Under the pieces are notes generated by a model. It was not told the origin of the DNA and made no database searches. It worked only from the letters and a program-made list of their open reading frames with translations. A stretch of 64,000 nucleotides of DNA from JAKLQR01 sp963753165 (GTDB lineage: Bacteria; Nitrospirota; Thermodesulfovibrionia; Thermodesulfovibrionales; SM23-35): positions 291,605-355,604 of the forward strand of contig CAVWBP010000002.1 of NCBI GenBank assembly GCA_963753165.1, read 5' to 3'. Below are positions 1 through 8,481 of the stretch, piece by piece. Position 1 is the stretch's first letter. Every line of letters begins with the position of its first letter. The position numbers and the translations under genes were made by a program.

Positions 1-17
1 TGTTCAGGAAGAATGGG

Positions 18-172
18 CAGGGATCAATTTCCAAATCGAAATAAACTCCCTCTGTTTCTCTGCAAATCTTTCTTTGACTTCAATGTGAGTGAAGTATTGA
101 AAGCTGAGACCTCCGCTTCGTCGCCGGTCTCTTCGAAGTTGCCCGTGATTTCGTTTCGGAAATCGAACCCGG
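18..172. repeat. MITE-like inverted-repeat element, copy 1 (degenerate)
   Basis: An element of about 155 bp with imperfect terminal inverted repeats: GGGATCAATTTCC at the left pairs with GGAAATCGAACCC at the right. It shares its interior with the copies at 7301-7465 and 31206-31373: a short hairpin (GAGACC, loop containing TCCGCTTCGTC, GGTCTC) followed by GTTGCCCGTGATTTCG. The short reading frames in it look incidental. The rest of 1-321 holds only the nadB leader. Confidence 0.75.
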
Positions 173-321
173 CACATTACTATAAGGCATGAGGATATAA
201 ACATTCTCCTTCTCCTTTTTTGAAAAAATGTATCTGAATAAATTTCCGATATATGTCGGGATTGTGAAAATTCGTTATTTTTGGGGGATGCGAATTATAA
301 ATTGTGGTAAGATGAAACACC

Positions 322-1929
322 ATGCAGAAAGAGTTCACTGATTTTCTCATTATCGGAAGCGGTGTTGCCGGGCTCAGGGCTGCAATAGAGCTTGCACCCT
401 ACGGCAACGTGCTTGTCGTGACAAAAGACAGACCTGCGGAAAGCAGCACAGAATATGCGCAGGGAGGAATCGCGGTCGCCCTGAGCGATGAAGATGAAGT
501 GGGGATCCATTCTGAAGATACCCTCCGGGCGGGAGACGGCTTGTGCAGGGAAGCGGCGGTCAAGATTCTTGTGGAAGAAGGTCCCGAAAGGATACTCGAA
601 CTCATTTCGTGGGGAGCAGCGTTCGATAAAGAAGGGACAAAGCTCGACTTTACCATGGAGGCGGCGCATTCCCGGAAAAGGATTCTGCATGCCCATGGCG
701 ATTCGACCGGCAAAGAACTGGAAAGGGTGCTGCTTACAAAAGCCAGGTCATTTGCTTCGGTCAAAAAATATCCCTTTGCGTTTACCGAGGACCTCATTAT
801 CAGGGATGGAGTCTGCAATGGCGCCTATGTCGTAATGGGATCAGAGACAAGGGCGCTTTTTGCAAAGTCGACTGTGCTTGCGACGGGAGGCACAGGACAG
901 GTCTTCCTGCGGACGACAAACCCCGCTGTTGCAACAGGAGACGGGATCGCGATTGCATTCCGTGCCGGCGCAGTTATCGAAGACATGGAATTCATCCAGT
1001 TCCATCCCACTGTTCTCTTTGCGCCCTCAGCGCCCCAGTTCCTGCTCAGTGAGGCGATGAGAGGAGAAGGAGCGACCCTCAGAAATATTCACAAAGAACC
1101 ATTCATGAAAAGCTATCATCCTGATGCTGAACTTGCACCCAGAGATGTCGTATCCCGGGCGATTATTTCACAAATGGTGAGAACAAAGAGTACTCATGTC
1201 TATCTGGACCTCACCCACATGGACCCGGATTTTGTCAAAAAAAGATTCCCGAGGATCTATGCCACCTGTTTGCAATACGCCGTTGATATCACGAAGGAAC
1301 TTGTTCCCGTCTCTCCTGCGGCGCATTACGTTATGGGCGGCATCAAGACCGATATGACCGGTGCAACCAGTATCGGAGGGCTTTTTGCCGCAGGAGAAGT
1401 AACCTGCACCGGGGTGCACGGAGCGAACAGGCTCGCATCCAACAGTCTGCTTGAAGGTCTGGTGTTCGGAGCCCGGACAGGACGGGCAGCAGCCCTGTAT
1501 GGTATCCGGAGAACAGAGAGAGAATTATATGCCGGGAGTGAGAGGGGCCGGAAAGATGCGGGGACGGAGAAGGGGCGGGACGCTCACCCTAAGGGGAGTG
1601 GTTTTAACAGTGAGGAAATCCGGCATTTATTGCGCAAGACGATGTGGGAGAAGGTGGGCATCATACGATGCGGAAAATCCCTCTCGGAGGCGCAGGCTCA
1701 GCTGAATCAGTGGTCTTTCATTCTCAGCAGGAACTACCGAACGAGACGTGAACTGGAACTGAAAAATTTACTGACTGTAGCGCAACTTATTGCAGAAGCT
1801 GCATTCCTGAGGAAAGGGAGTGTCGGAGCCCACTACCGGTCGGACCACCCTGAAAAAGGGGAAGGATGGCTGAACCATATGAGGTTCACGAAGGAGGGAG
1901 ACGGATTGAAGCATATCTTTGCTCCCTGA
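322..1929 (+). CDS. nadB: L-aspartate oxidase
   Basis: Cytoplasmic flavoenzyme that oxidises L-aspartate to iminoaspartate, the first step of de novo NAD synthesis. The 535 residues start with an FAD-binding Rossmann motif (IIGSGVAGLRAAIEL, about residues 9-23). The family motifs HGANRLASNSLLEG (near residue 366) and HPTVLF are present, with a helical C-terminal domain from about 450 to 535. Length is normal for NadB. Succinate dehydrogenase flavoproteins are related, but the SNSLLEGLVFG signature and the single-gene context favour NadB. nadA and nadC are not adjacent. A charged Gly/Arg/Lys-rich stretch at about residues 400-430 is a lineage-specific linker. The start ATG has only a weak ribosome-binding site. 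Confidence 0.95.
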   Translation: MQKEFTDFLIIGSGVAGLRAAIELAPYGNVLVVTKDRPAESSTEYAQGGIAVALSDEDEVGIHSEDTLRAGDGLCREAAVKILVEEGPERILELISWGAAFDKEGTKLDFTMEAAHSRKRILHAHGDSTGKELERVLLTKARSFASVKKYPFAFTEDLIIRDGVCNGAYVVMGSETRALFAKSTVLATGGTGQVFLRTTNPAVATGDGIAIAFRAGAVIEDMEFIQFHPTVLFAPSAPQFLLSEAMRGEGATLRNIHKEPFMKSYHPDAELAPRDVVSRAIISQMVRTKSTHVYLDLTHMDPDFVKKRFPRIYATCLQYAVDITKELVPVSPAAHYVMGGIKTDMTGATSIGGLFAAGEVTCTGVHGANRLASNSLLEGLVFGARTGRAAALYGIRRTERELYAGSERGRKDAGTEKGRDAHPKGSGFNSEEIRHLLRKTMWEKVGIIRCGKSLSEAQAQLNQWSFILSRNYRTRRELELKNLLTVAQLIAEAAFLRKGSVGAHYRSDHPEKGEGWLNHMRFTKEGDGLKHIFAP

Positions 1930-1973
1930 CCGCCAAAATGTATTTCTCCATGACGTCATAAATAAGAACGCGT

Positions 1974-2060
1974 ATCATTCCCGCAATCCCGAAAGCTTTC
2001 GGGAGTCGGGAATCCTTTCTGGAGGAAAGATGCTGGACAAGCCAGCATGACAGCATTGGT
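1974..2060. repeat. Intergenic REP-like hairpin repeat
   Basis: Between nadB and ntrX lie two adjacent palindromes: CCCGAAAGCTTTCGGG inside a larger TTCCCGC...GTCGGGAA arrangement, and GCTGGACAAGCCAGC. This is the style of dispersed intergenic hairpin seen again near 58.5 kb. It could act as a weak bidirectional terminator, but no T-tract follows. Confidence 0.5.
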
Positions 2061-2084
2061 ACATCCAGTTATTTTACTTTTGAA

Positions 2085-3428
2085 TTACGGCGTTTTAATA
2101 TCGTAAGCCTTGATTTTCCTGTGGAGGTTGCTTCGTTCGATATCGAGGGTCTCTGCGGTTCTCGATATATTCCAGTTATTCTCCTCGAGTTTCCTTGTAA
2201 TGAATTCTTTTTCAAAGGCCTCTCTCGACTCTTTCAGCGTGGTGAGGGAAAAGTAGTCTGAGCGGGTAGATTCCCCGAGTATAATATTTTTTGGGGTTAT
2301 CACCTGTGCCGGGGTCATGATCACGAGGCGTTCTATCATATTCCTCAACTCCCGGATGTTGCCGGGCCAGTCATATCCCTCCAGCTTTTTCAGAGCCTCG
2401 GGAGTCATTTTTTTGGGTTTCTGCCTGTATTCGAGGGCAAAATATTCGAGGAAATATTCGACGAGCGCCGGGATATCTTCTCTTTTCTCCCTGAGTGACG
2501 GGATTACGATCGGGATGACATTCAGCCTGAAAAGGAGGTCTTCCCTGAAATTTCCTTTCTTTACCTCTTCGAAGAGATCTTTATTGGTTGCGGTGATAAT
2601 TCTCACGTCAACCTTGATGTTCCTGTTTCCTCCGACCCTCTGGAATTCCTGAGTCTCGAGAACACGAAGTACTTTTGCCTGTGTAGAAAGGGACATATCG
2701 CCGACTTCGTCGAGAAAGAGCGTGCCTTCATCCGCAAGCTCAAATTTCCCATTTTTCCTCTCGAACGCACCGGTGAATGAACCTTTCTCATGACCGAGCA
2801 GTTCACTTTCGATAAGTTCCTGCGGGATTGCCGCGCAGTTCATTTCGATGAACGGCTTCTTCGCTCTCGTACTCTTTTCATGCAGGATGTGAGCGATAAG
2901 TTCTTTTCCGGAACCGCTTTCCCCGAGGATCAGGACCCTGCTGTTGCTTTTTGCAGCCATCTCGACCTGTTCAAGGAGATGGACCATTTTAGGAGAACTT
3001 CCGATAATCCGCCACTTCCGGGTCAGATCTTCTCTCAGTGACTTATTCTCCACTTCGAGCGAATAGCGTTCAATCGCACGTTGTGCGGTGAGCACAACCC
3101 GTTCAAGAGAGAGCGGCTTTTCCAGAAAGTCATATGCCCCCATTCTGGTGGCCTTGACGGCAAGTTCAATGTTCCCGTGGCCGGAGATCATGATCACGGG
3201 GATATCAGGCTTCACTTCCTTCATCAGTTTGAGAGTTTCGATGCCGTCCATTCCGGTGAGCCACACATCGAGCAGGATTAAATCCGGGCTCTGTTCTTTG
3301 ATGACCTTCAGGGCTTCTTCACCCGAACTCGATGCAAGGACGGCGTATCCTTCATCCTCGAAGATGCCGGCAAGACTCTCGCGGATACCCTCTTCATCAT
3401 CTACGACAAGGATCAGTGGTGACGGCAT
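2085..3428 (-). CDS. ntrX: Sigma-54-dependent response regulator, NtrX-like
   Basis: Transcriptional activator of a two-component system, 447 residues. The receiver domain (about 4-118) has the acidic pair DD, phospho-acceptor D54 (LILLDVWL) and the conserved K104. An AAA+ sigma-54 interaction domain follows, with Walker A GESGSGKE and a GSFTGA loop, a common variant of GAFTGA. The C-terminal Fis-type helix-turn-helix (NISRTAETLDIERSNLHRKI) binds DNA. It lies directly downstream of the kinase gene: this gene starts at 3428 and the kinase stops at 3429, so the two are surely co-transcribed. The receiver-AAA-Fis order and the NtrY-like partner support NtrX over NtrC. The regulated genes are not known from sequence. 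Confidence 0.9.
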   Translation of the reverse strand: MPSPLILVVDDEEGIRESLAGIFEDEGYAVLASSSGEEALKVIKEQSPDLILLDVWLTGMDGIETLKLMKEVKPDIPVIMISGHGNIELAVKATRMGAYDFLEKPLSLERVVLTAQRAIERYSLEVENKSLREDLTRKWRIIGSSPKMVHLLEQVEMAAKSNSRVLILGESGSGKELIAHILHEKSTRAKKPFIEMNCAAIPQELIESELLGHEKGSFTGAFERKNGKFELADEGTLFLDEVGDMSLSTQAKVLRVLETQEFQRVGGNRNIKVDVRIITATNKDLFEEVKKGNFREDLLFRLNVIPIVIPSLREKREDIPALVEYFLEYFALEYRQKPKKMTPEALKKLEGYDWPGNIRELRNMIERLVIMTPAQVITPKNIILGESTRSDYFSLTTLKESREAFEKEFITRKLEENNWNISRTAETLDIERSNLHRKIKAYDIKTP

Positions 3429-5444
3429 TTATCGCTCCTTTAAGGGAATCTCAAGAGAGAAGACGGTTCCCTGTGGTTCGTTCTCATGTACCCGAATGTG
3501 CCCTTTGTGTTCAGAAACTATCCTGTGGGCTATCGCAAGCCCCAGTCCGGTACCGTTCTTCCTCGTAGAGAAATAGGGCTGAAAGAGTTTTTCCTTGTCC
3601 TCTTCCATAATCCCCGGCCCGTTGTCTGCAATATGAATATAGACGAGATTGTAAGGGATGTCAAAATCAATCGTCACCTCGATTTTCCCATGACTCTTCA
3701 TCGCCTGTATCGCATTGTCAAACAGATTAATGAGTACCCTTTTGAATTGTTCCCTGTCCAGTTCGACAACCGGTGAGGAGTCGGGCGCCGAAACATGAAT
3801 TTCTATGGCCTTATAATCCTTATAGAGGCTTGAGACCTCTTCGATTACGGGAAGGAGCGGCACCGGACTTTTTGAGATTTCCGGCATTTTACCGAACCGC
3901 GAAAATTCGTCCACAAGACGTTTCAGACTGTCTACTTCCCTGACAATTGTCTTTGCAGACCTGCTGAAGACTTCATCGAAATCTTTATCCCGGTTTTCCC
4001 ACTTCTTGATCATCCGTTCCGTAGAAAGTTTGATCGGGGTGAGCGGGTTTTTGATCTCATGAGCGATCCTCCGGGCGATATCCTGCCAGGTGAGCGCCTT
4101 CTGCGCCTCTATGATCTCTGTGAGATCGTCAAAGACTACCAGCAGGCCGATATATTTCTGAGAGTCCTTGAGGCTTGTGATAAAAACGAGGAGGATAACC
4201 CGCCTGTTCCCGATCACCGCCTTCACCTCTTTTTTCATAGGTTTGAATTCTTTCCCTTCAATGCTGCTCACAAGTTTCTGGAGTTCGGGTGAGTTTAACG
4301 TCGTGATGAGTTCCCGATAGTGCTTGTGAATGATGTTGTCCTGTTCCATCCTGAGGATCGAGCATGCGCGGTCATTGATCATCGAAATTTCGCCGGAAGT
4401 ATCAAGCATAATCACCCCTGAATTGATGTTGTCGAGGATGTTTTTCATATACAGATACGCTGATTGTAATGATTCCTGCCCTGTCTTCAGCTTTTTCACC
4501 ATGTCATTAAAAGAATGAGTAAGAAGCGCTATCTCGTCCTCACGTTCGAGGACAACCTGAACATCAAGGTTGCCTCCCGCAACCTGTTCTGTGGCGAGCG
4601 CGAGATTCCGGATCGGATCAGTGATGCCCCGCGCAATTCTCAGGGCGATCCACAGGGCCATGAAAGTGACTATCAGGGTAAAGAACCCGAGAAAGAGAAG
4701 ATAGTTTGCCTTGATCGGTATCCGCCATGATTCAAGGGTCAGATACGTTTCATACGCTTCTTTCATATCCTCAACGTTATGGGTAATGTTCTCCGGCAGC
4801 AACGACTCGACAATGATCACCCCGTCCTTCCCCCCCTGCTGAGCATGCGGTACCACTGCGCGAATGATATCCCCCCTGCTTCCGGATATTACTTCCGTAC
4901 CCTCCTTTCCTTCGAACCCGGACCGTATCGTTTCAGACGCATCTTTCGGCAGTTCGTTCAGGTATCGCACCTGATATCCCTCAGAGAGAGAAGAACCGGA
5001 GGCAAGTGATTGTGCGTGGTCCAGCGTCTTCTGCTTTTCGATGTCATACATCGCCTTGGCTATCTCAAGGGATTTTTCCAGGGGCTGACGGATCTGCGGA
5101 GCAAACCATCTGTCGATATAGGTGGTGATGAGACCGCTTGCCATGATGAACAAGACGGTAGCAGGAATGAGGGTAAGCGTAACGAAAATCACTACGAGCT
5201 TCGTCTTGAATTTATATCCCGGGATCTTGTGTTTTCTTTCGAAATAAAGCTTGACGAGGCTCTTGATGACAAAAAACATCAAAGTCAGCAGGGCTATGAT
5301 GGTCAGATTGAGAAGCAGGAGAATGACAAGCTTTGTGGAGAAGGAAACAGAGGCGCTCTGCATATAATGCAATTCGATTCCGAACGAGGCGAAGAGCAGA
5401 AGAGACAGGACTATAAGAAAGATGGAGAACCGGATACTTTTCAT
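3429..5444 (-). CDS. ntrY: Membrane sensor histidine kinase, NtrY-like
   Basis: Partner kinase of the adjacent regulator, 671 residues. Three hydrophobic segments in the first 110 residues and one near 255-275 bracket an extracytoplasmic loop. HAMP (about 275-330) and PAS (about 340-450) domains follow. The dimerisation H-box is IAHEIKNPLTPIKLS. The ATPase domain has N-box DNAIQAM, DNGPGI and GTGLGLAIAHRI, so kinase activity is expected. Its start overlaps the stop of the upstream DUF4390 gene by 4 bases (ATGA), making a three-gene operon. The signal sensed is unknown; NtrY-type kinases often report nitrogen or redox status. Confidence 0.9.
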   Translation of the reverse strand: MKSIRFSIFLIVLSLLLFASFGIELHYMQSASVSFSTKLVILLLLNLTIIALLTLMFFVIKSLVKLYFERKHKIPGYKFKTKLVVIFVTLTLIPATVLFIMASGLITTYIDRWFAPQIRQPLEKSLEIAKAMYDIEKQKTLDHAQSLASGSSLSEGYQVRYLNELPKDASETIRSGFEGKEGTEVISGSRGDIIRAVVPHAQQGGKDGVIIVESLLPENITHNVEDMKEAYETYLTLESWRIPIKANYLLFLGFFTLIVTFMALWIALRIARGITDPIRNLALATEQVAGGNLDVQVVLEREDEIALLTHSFNDMVKKLKTGQESLQSAYLYMKNILDNINSGVIMLDTSGEISMINDRACSILRMEQDNIIHKHYRELITTLNSPELQKLVSSIEGKEFKPMKKEVKAVIGNRRVILLVFITSLKDSQKYIGLLVVFDDLTEIIEAQKALTWQDIARRIAHEIKNPLTPIKLSTERMIKKWENRDKDFDEVFSRSAKTIVREVDSLKRLVDEFSRFGKMPEISKSPVPLLPVIEEVSSLYKDYKAIEIHVSAPDSSPVVELDREQFKRVLINLFDNAIQAMKSHGKIEVTIDFDIPYNLVYIHIADNGPGIMEEDKEKLFQPYFSTRKNGTGLGLAIAHRIVSEHKGHIRVHENEPQGTVFSLEIPLKER

Positions 5445-6013
5445 TTCGTGGAACCTGCGGTGAATTGCGGGGAGTTTTTCCTGATCGAGAATTCATTTTC
5501 CTTTACAAAAATCATGAAATAACCGATAACAGGGGGCAGTTGCCGTATTTTCGATTCGACCGTAACCCGCACATAATACGTCCCCGGCTCAAGATTGCTG
5601 ATATTCGTGAGACGCTCATTTTCCAGGCTCAGTGCCCACCTGAGCATGGATTCAAACGATTTGAACCTTTTCTGGGTTACGATGCTGCCGTTGCTCGACG
5701 TAGCAACGAATTCTGTTTTTACCGGGTCCGATTTCAGCTTCCTGATGAGCTGTTTGCCCGATATGAATTCATCAGACCACATCCCCCATACCCGGTAAAG
5801 GTCGATATAGAAATGGAACTCCTTTTTCATGCCGTTCCGGAGTTCCTGGAGATATTTGTCGTCAAGGGAAAGCGTAGCGTCGACAAACAGCTCGCTGTTG
5901 CTGGTGGTGAGCGCCGGGCCTGATATTTCTGCGCCGGAGACGGGCGAAAAGGTGATGAGAAGAGCGACGAGAGGAAACAACAGGCAAAAAGGCAGTTTCA
6001 AAGCACGGAGCAT
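5441..6013 (-). CDS. DUF4390-like secreted protein
   Basis: First gene of the ntrYX operon. I chose the internal ATG at 6013 (MLRALKLPFCLLFPLV), which puts a signal-peptide-like hydrophobic segment at the N-terminus; the frame also opens at 6106. The mature part is beta-rich and contains SNSELFVDATLSLDD and FHFYIDLYRVW, the pattern of DUF4390 proteins commonly found beside NtrY-like kinases. It is probably periplasmic or membrane-anchored, perhaps a sensory accessory. No enzymatic motif is visible. Its stop overlaps the kinase start, which implies translational coupling. Confidence 0.7.
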   Translation of the reverse strand: MLRALKLPFCLLFPLVALLITFSPVSGAEISGPALTTSNSELFVDATLSLDDKYLQELRNGMKKEFHFYIDLYRVWGMWSDEFISGKQLIRKLKSDPVKTEFVATSSNGSIVTQKRFKSFESMLRWALSLENERLTNISNLEPGTYYVRVTVESKIRQLPPVIGYFMIFVKENEFSIRKNSPQFTAGSTK

Positions 6014-6255
6014 CGAGAGCTTTGAAAACCTGTTCCTATGCTTGTACTTATATTGCGTATCGGAATACACTATGTGCCCTTTGATCCGGCATTTATGGCT
6101 TGACATCTTCGGGAAAATTTATTTTCATTATAGCATAGCAAACGCAGTCATAAATCATTGGTCACGCCCGCAGGTGAAAATCTTATGGCCTTCACCAGGC
6201 CTGAATGACCGAAGATCACTGGCAAGAGATTGACAATATCTTAAGGGGGTGTCGC

Positions 6256-6738
6256 ATGGACGTAAAAGCAGTAAGCATAGAGATACCGGACGGGTGTAAT
6301 ATTATCCTCGGACAGACACACTTTATAAAGACCGCAGAGGACCTTTATGAGATTCTCGTAACTACCACCCCTCAGGCGAAGTTCGGGGTTGCCTTCACCG
6401 AAGCATCGGGTCCATGCCTTATAAGGACAGAGGGGAACGATACTGAGTTGCTCTCTGTCTGTGTGAAGAACCTTAAGAGAATCGGCGCAGGGCATGTGTT
6501 CTGCATTCTCCTGAAGAATGCGTTCCCCATCAACGTCCTCAATCAGATAAAGAACTGCCCCGAGGTGTGCCGGATCTTCTGCGCGACCGCAAACCCCGTC
6601 GAAGTGGTAGTGGCTACAACGGAACAGGGGGGAGGTGTCCTCGGAGTAATAGACGGGTCTGCGCCGAAAGGGGTCGAGACCATCGAAGACAAAGGGCACC
6701 GGAAGGAATTTTTGAGGAAGATCGGCTATAAATTGTAG
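6256..6738 (+). CDS. Adenosine-specific kinase (DUF355 family)
   Basis: Soluble protein of 160 residues resembling the archaeal and bacterial adenosine-specific kinase family (PF04008), with family-like segments KFGVAFTEASGPCLIRTEGND and ATANPVEVVVA. The ATG at 6256 is preceded by AAGGGGG at a good distance, so I prefer it to the upstream ATG at 6205. hisI begins 30 bases downstream, suggesting a small operon with hisI and rubredoxin. Enzymatic activity is inferred from the family only. Confidence 0.8.
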   Translation: MDVKAVSIEIPDGCNIILGQTHFIKTAEDLYEILVTTTPQAKFGVAFTEASGPCLIRTEGNDTELLSVCVKNLKRIGAGHVFCILLKNAFPINVLNQIKNCPEVCRIFCATANPVEVVVATTEQGGGVLGVIDGSAPKGVETIEDKGHRKEFLRKIGYKL

Positions 6739-6768
6739 AGAAAAAGGAAAAGGAGTGAAAACGAACTC

Positions 6769-7089
6769 ATGATACCTGAACTGAAATACGACGAAAAAGG
6801 ATTGATACCCGCCATCGTGCAGGATGTGGAGAATGGTGATGTTCTGATGCTGGCGTATATGAACAGCAAGTCCCTTGAGATGACCCTTGAAACAGGGTAT
6901 ACGCATTTCTGGTCGCGTTCGAGGCAGAAATACTGGAAAAAGGGTGAGACGTCAGGACATGTCCAGGAGGTCAAGGCAGTCCTTTACGATTGCGATGCCG
7001 ATACACTCCTGATCAAGGTGGTCCAGCATGGCCCCGGCGCCTGTCACACGGGCAACAGGACGTGTTTTTACCGGGATATTTCGAAGTAA
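6769..7089 (+). CDS. hisI: Phosphoribosyl-AMP cyclohydrolase
   Basis: Third step of histidine synthesis: opens the purine ring of PR-AMP. The 106 residues match a stand-alone HisI without the HisE domain. Visible signatures are MNSKSLEMTLETG, HFWSRSRQKYWKKGETSGH, the Mg-binding DCDADTLL and the zinc cysteines in GPGACHTGNRTCF. Other his genes are not nearby. It lies 14 bases upstream of rubredoxin, on the same strand. Confidence 0.95.
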   Translation: MIPELKYDEKGLIPAIVQDVENGDVLMLAYMNSKSLEMTLETGYTHFWSRSRQKYWKKGETSGHVQEVKAVLYDCDADTLLIKVVQHGPGACHTGNRTCFYRDISK

Positions 7090-7102
7090 TAAGGAGGCAG
7101 AG

Positions 7103-7264
7103 ATGAGCAAATACCGCTGCAAAATATGCGGATACATCTATGACCCGGCAGAGGGAGACCCCGACGGGAATGTTCCGCCCGGCACACCGTTCGAGAACCT
7201 GCCGGAAGACTGGAAGTGCCCGGTATGCGGTGCGGCGAAGGAGGAATTCGAGGAGATCGGGTAG
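7103..7264 (+). CDS. Rubredoxin
   Basis: Small iron-cysteine electron carrier of 53 residues. It has the two classic knuckles CKICGYIYDPAEGDP and CPVCGAAKEEFE around one Fe, with the usual GTPFENLPEDWKCP linker. Start ATG at 7103 follows AAGGAGG at ideal spacing. Rubredoxins serve oxygen- and superoxide-detoxifying enzymes in anaerobes; no such partner gene is adjacent here. Confidence 0.96.
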   Translation: MSKYRCKICGYIYDPAEGDPDGNVPPGTPFENLPEDWKCPVCGAAKEEFEEIG

Positions 7265-7300
7265 GATTTCACTTGCCTGACCTATGAATTAATAGGCATA

Positions 7301-7465
7301 AGGGATATCGCTCAATTTACGAACCGAACTAAACTACCTTTATTTCTATGCAAACCTTTCTCTGACTGCAATGATATTGAAATATTGAAAGCTGAGACCT
7401 CCGCTTCGTCTTCGGTCTCGTCAAAGTTACCCGTGATTTCGGTTCGCAAATTGAGCGGTATCCCT
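7301..7465. repeat. MITE-like inverted-repeat element, copy 2
   Basis: 165 bp with near-perfect terminal inverted repeats of about 28 bp. The left end is AGGGATATCGCTCAATTT and the right end reads AAATTGAGCGGTATCCCT. The interior carries the hairpin GAGACC...GGTCTC and the shared GTTACCCGTGATTTCGG. It sits between two convergent genes, rubredoxin and the acetyltransferase. Confidence 0.85.
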
Positions 7466-7499
7466 ATATATTTGAACAAAAACAAACGAGCAATAAAAG

Positions 7500-7952
7500 T
7501 TACAGATATTTGATGATTGCGTGCTCGTCGCATTCAGGGAAGCGCGGGCAGCGCAGGCAGTCTCCCCATATCTTCTGAGGAAGGGTCGCCTTATCCACGT
7601 CGGTAAAACCGAGCTTTTTGAAGAAATCAGGATGATACGTGAGCGCGAACACACGCTTGAGCCCGAGGGTTTTCGCCTCTCTGAGGCACTGCTTCACAAG
7701 GGCTTTCCCGACGCCCCTATCCTGGAATTTCCCGTCGACAGCGAGTGAACGGATTTCGGCAAGGTCCTCCCACATGATATGGAGGGCGCAGACACCGCAG
7801 ACGGTCCCGTCGATTTCGCACACGAAAAAATCCCTTACAGTCTCATACAGTTCACTGAGCGAACGAGGGATCATCTGCTCTTTTCTGGCAAAATCGTTCA
7901 CCAGCTTGTGAACCTGTTTCAGGTCGGATATTTTAGTTTTTCGTATCTTCAA
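7500..7952 (-). CDS. GNAT N-acetyltransferase, short ArgA-like
   Basis: 150-residue acetyltransferase fold with the acetyl-CoA loop DRGVGKALV (Q/RxxGxG/A type) and the segments IRSLAVDGKF and YHPDFFKKLGF. These resemble the short N-acetylglutamate synthases that start arginine synthesis. The C-terminal CLRCPRFPECDEHA has three closely spaced cysteines, seen in this subgroup. It follows korC with overlapping ends (7933-7952), so it is probably transcribed with the kor genes. The substrate is inferred from resemblance. Confidence 0.8.
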   Translation of the reverse strand: MKIRKTKISDLKQVHKLVNDFARKEQMIPRSLSELYETVRDFFVCEIDGTVCGVCALHIMWEDLAEIRSLAVDGKFQDRGVGKALVKQCLREAKTLGLKRVFALTYHPDFFKKLGFTDVDKATLPQKIWGDCLRCPRFPECDEHAIIKYL

Positions 7953-8481
7953 TGTATTCTATCCCCTCATGAATGGCTTTTTTGTTCTGCTCGATACTTT
8001 TCTTTCTGTCCACCGGCACCGAACTCTCCAACGCCTTAAGGAGAGAAGTTTCTTTCAGCAGCTGTGTCTTTGCAATAAATGCTCCGAGCAGCACCATATT
8101 GGCCGATTTCGTATTCCCGATTTTATTTGCTCGTCCGGTGGCGGGTACCGCAACAGCCTTGATATCGGTCCTGAGCGATGAGTCTTTTATGAGTGATGAG
8201 TCGAAAAGGAGCAGGCCATCCGGTTTCAGACGCGGCTGGAATTTTTCTAACGATGCGTCGTTCATTACAACGAGAGTGTCGGGGTTCATCACCACGGGAG
8301 ATCCTATGAGTTCATCCGAAATTATTACGGTACAGCTTGCGGTTCCTCCCCTCACCTCTGCTCCGTAAGAGGGGAACCAGGTGACTTCTTTGCCTTCAAG
8401 CATGCCGGCATGCGCGAGTATCCTCCCGAAAAACAGTATGCCCTGGCCGCCAAAACCTCCGATGATTATCCGGTGTTTCAG
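7933..8481 (-). CDS. korC: 2-oxoacid:ferredoxin oxidoreductase, gamma subunit
   Basis: Gamma subunit of a 2-oxoacid:acceptor oxidoreductase (2-oxoglutarate/KGOR-like). It joins the beta subunit in CoA-dependent oxidative decarboxylation coupled to ferredoxin. The family N-terminus HRIIIGGFGGQGILFFGR lies upstream of the first ATG (8403), and that frame is closed by the beta-subunit TAA at 8484-8482. The only plausible initiator is therefore CTG at 8481, directly after that stop and 9 bases behind AGGAG. This gives 182 residues, normal for the family, including TWFPSYGAEVRGG. Translation is presumably coupled to korB. Confidence 0.88.
   Translation of the reverse strand: MKHRIIIGGFGGQGILFFGRILAHAGMLEGKEVTWFPSYGAEVRGGTASCTVIISDELIGSPVVMNPDTLVVMNDASLEKFQPRLKPDGLLLFDSSLIKDSSLRTDIKAVAVPATGRANKIGNTKSANMVLLGAFIAKTQLLKETSLLKALESSVPVDRKKSIEQNKKAIHEGIEYIEDTKN

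Noticed and set aside
295..696. Long minus-strand frame inside nadB (133 residues)
   Set aside because: Shadow of nadB; no homology and no ribosome-binding site.
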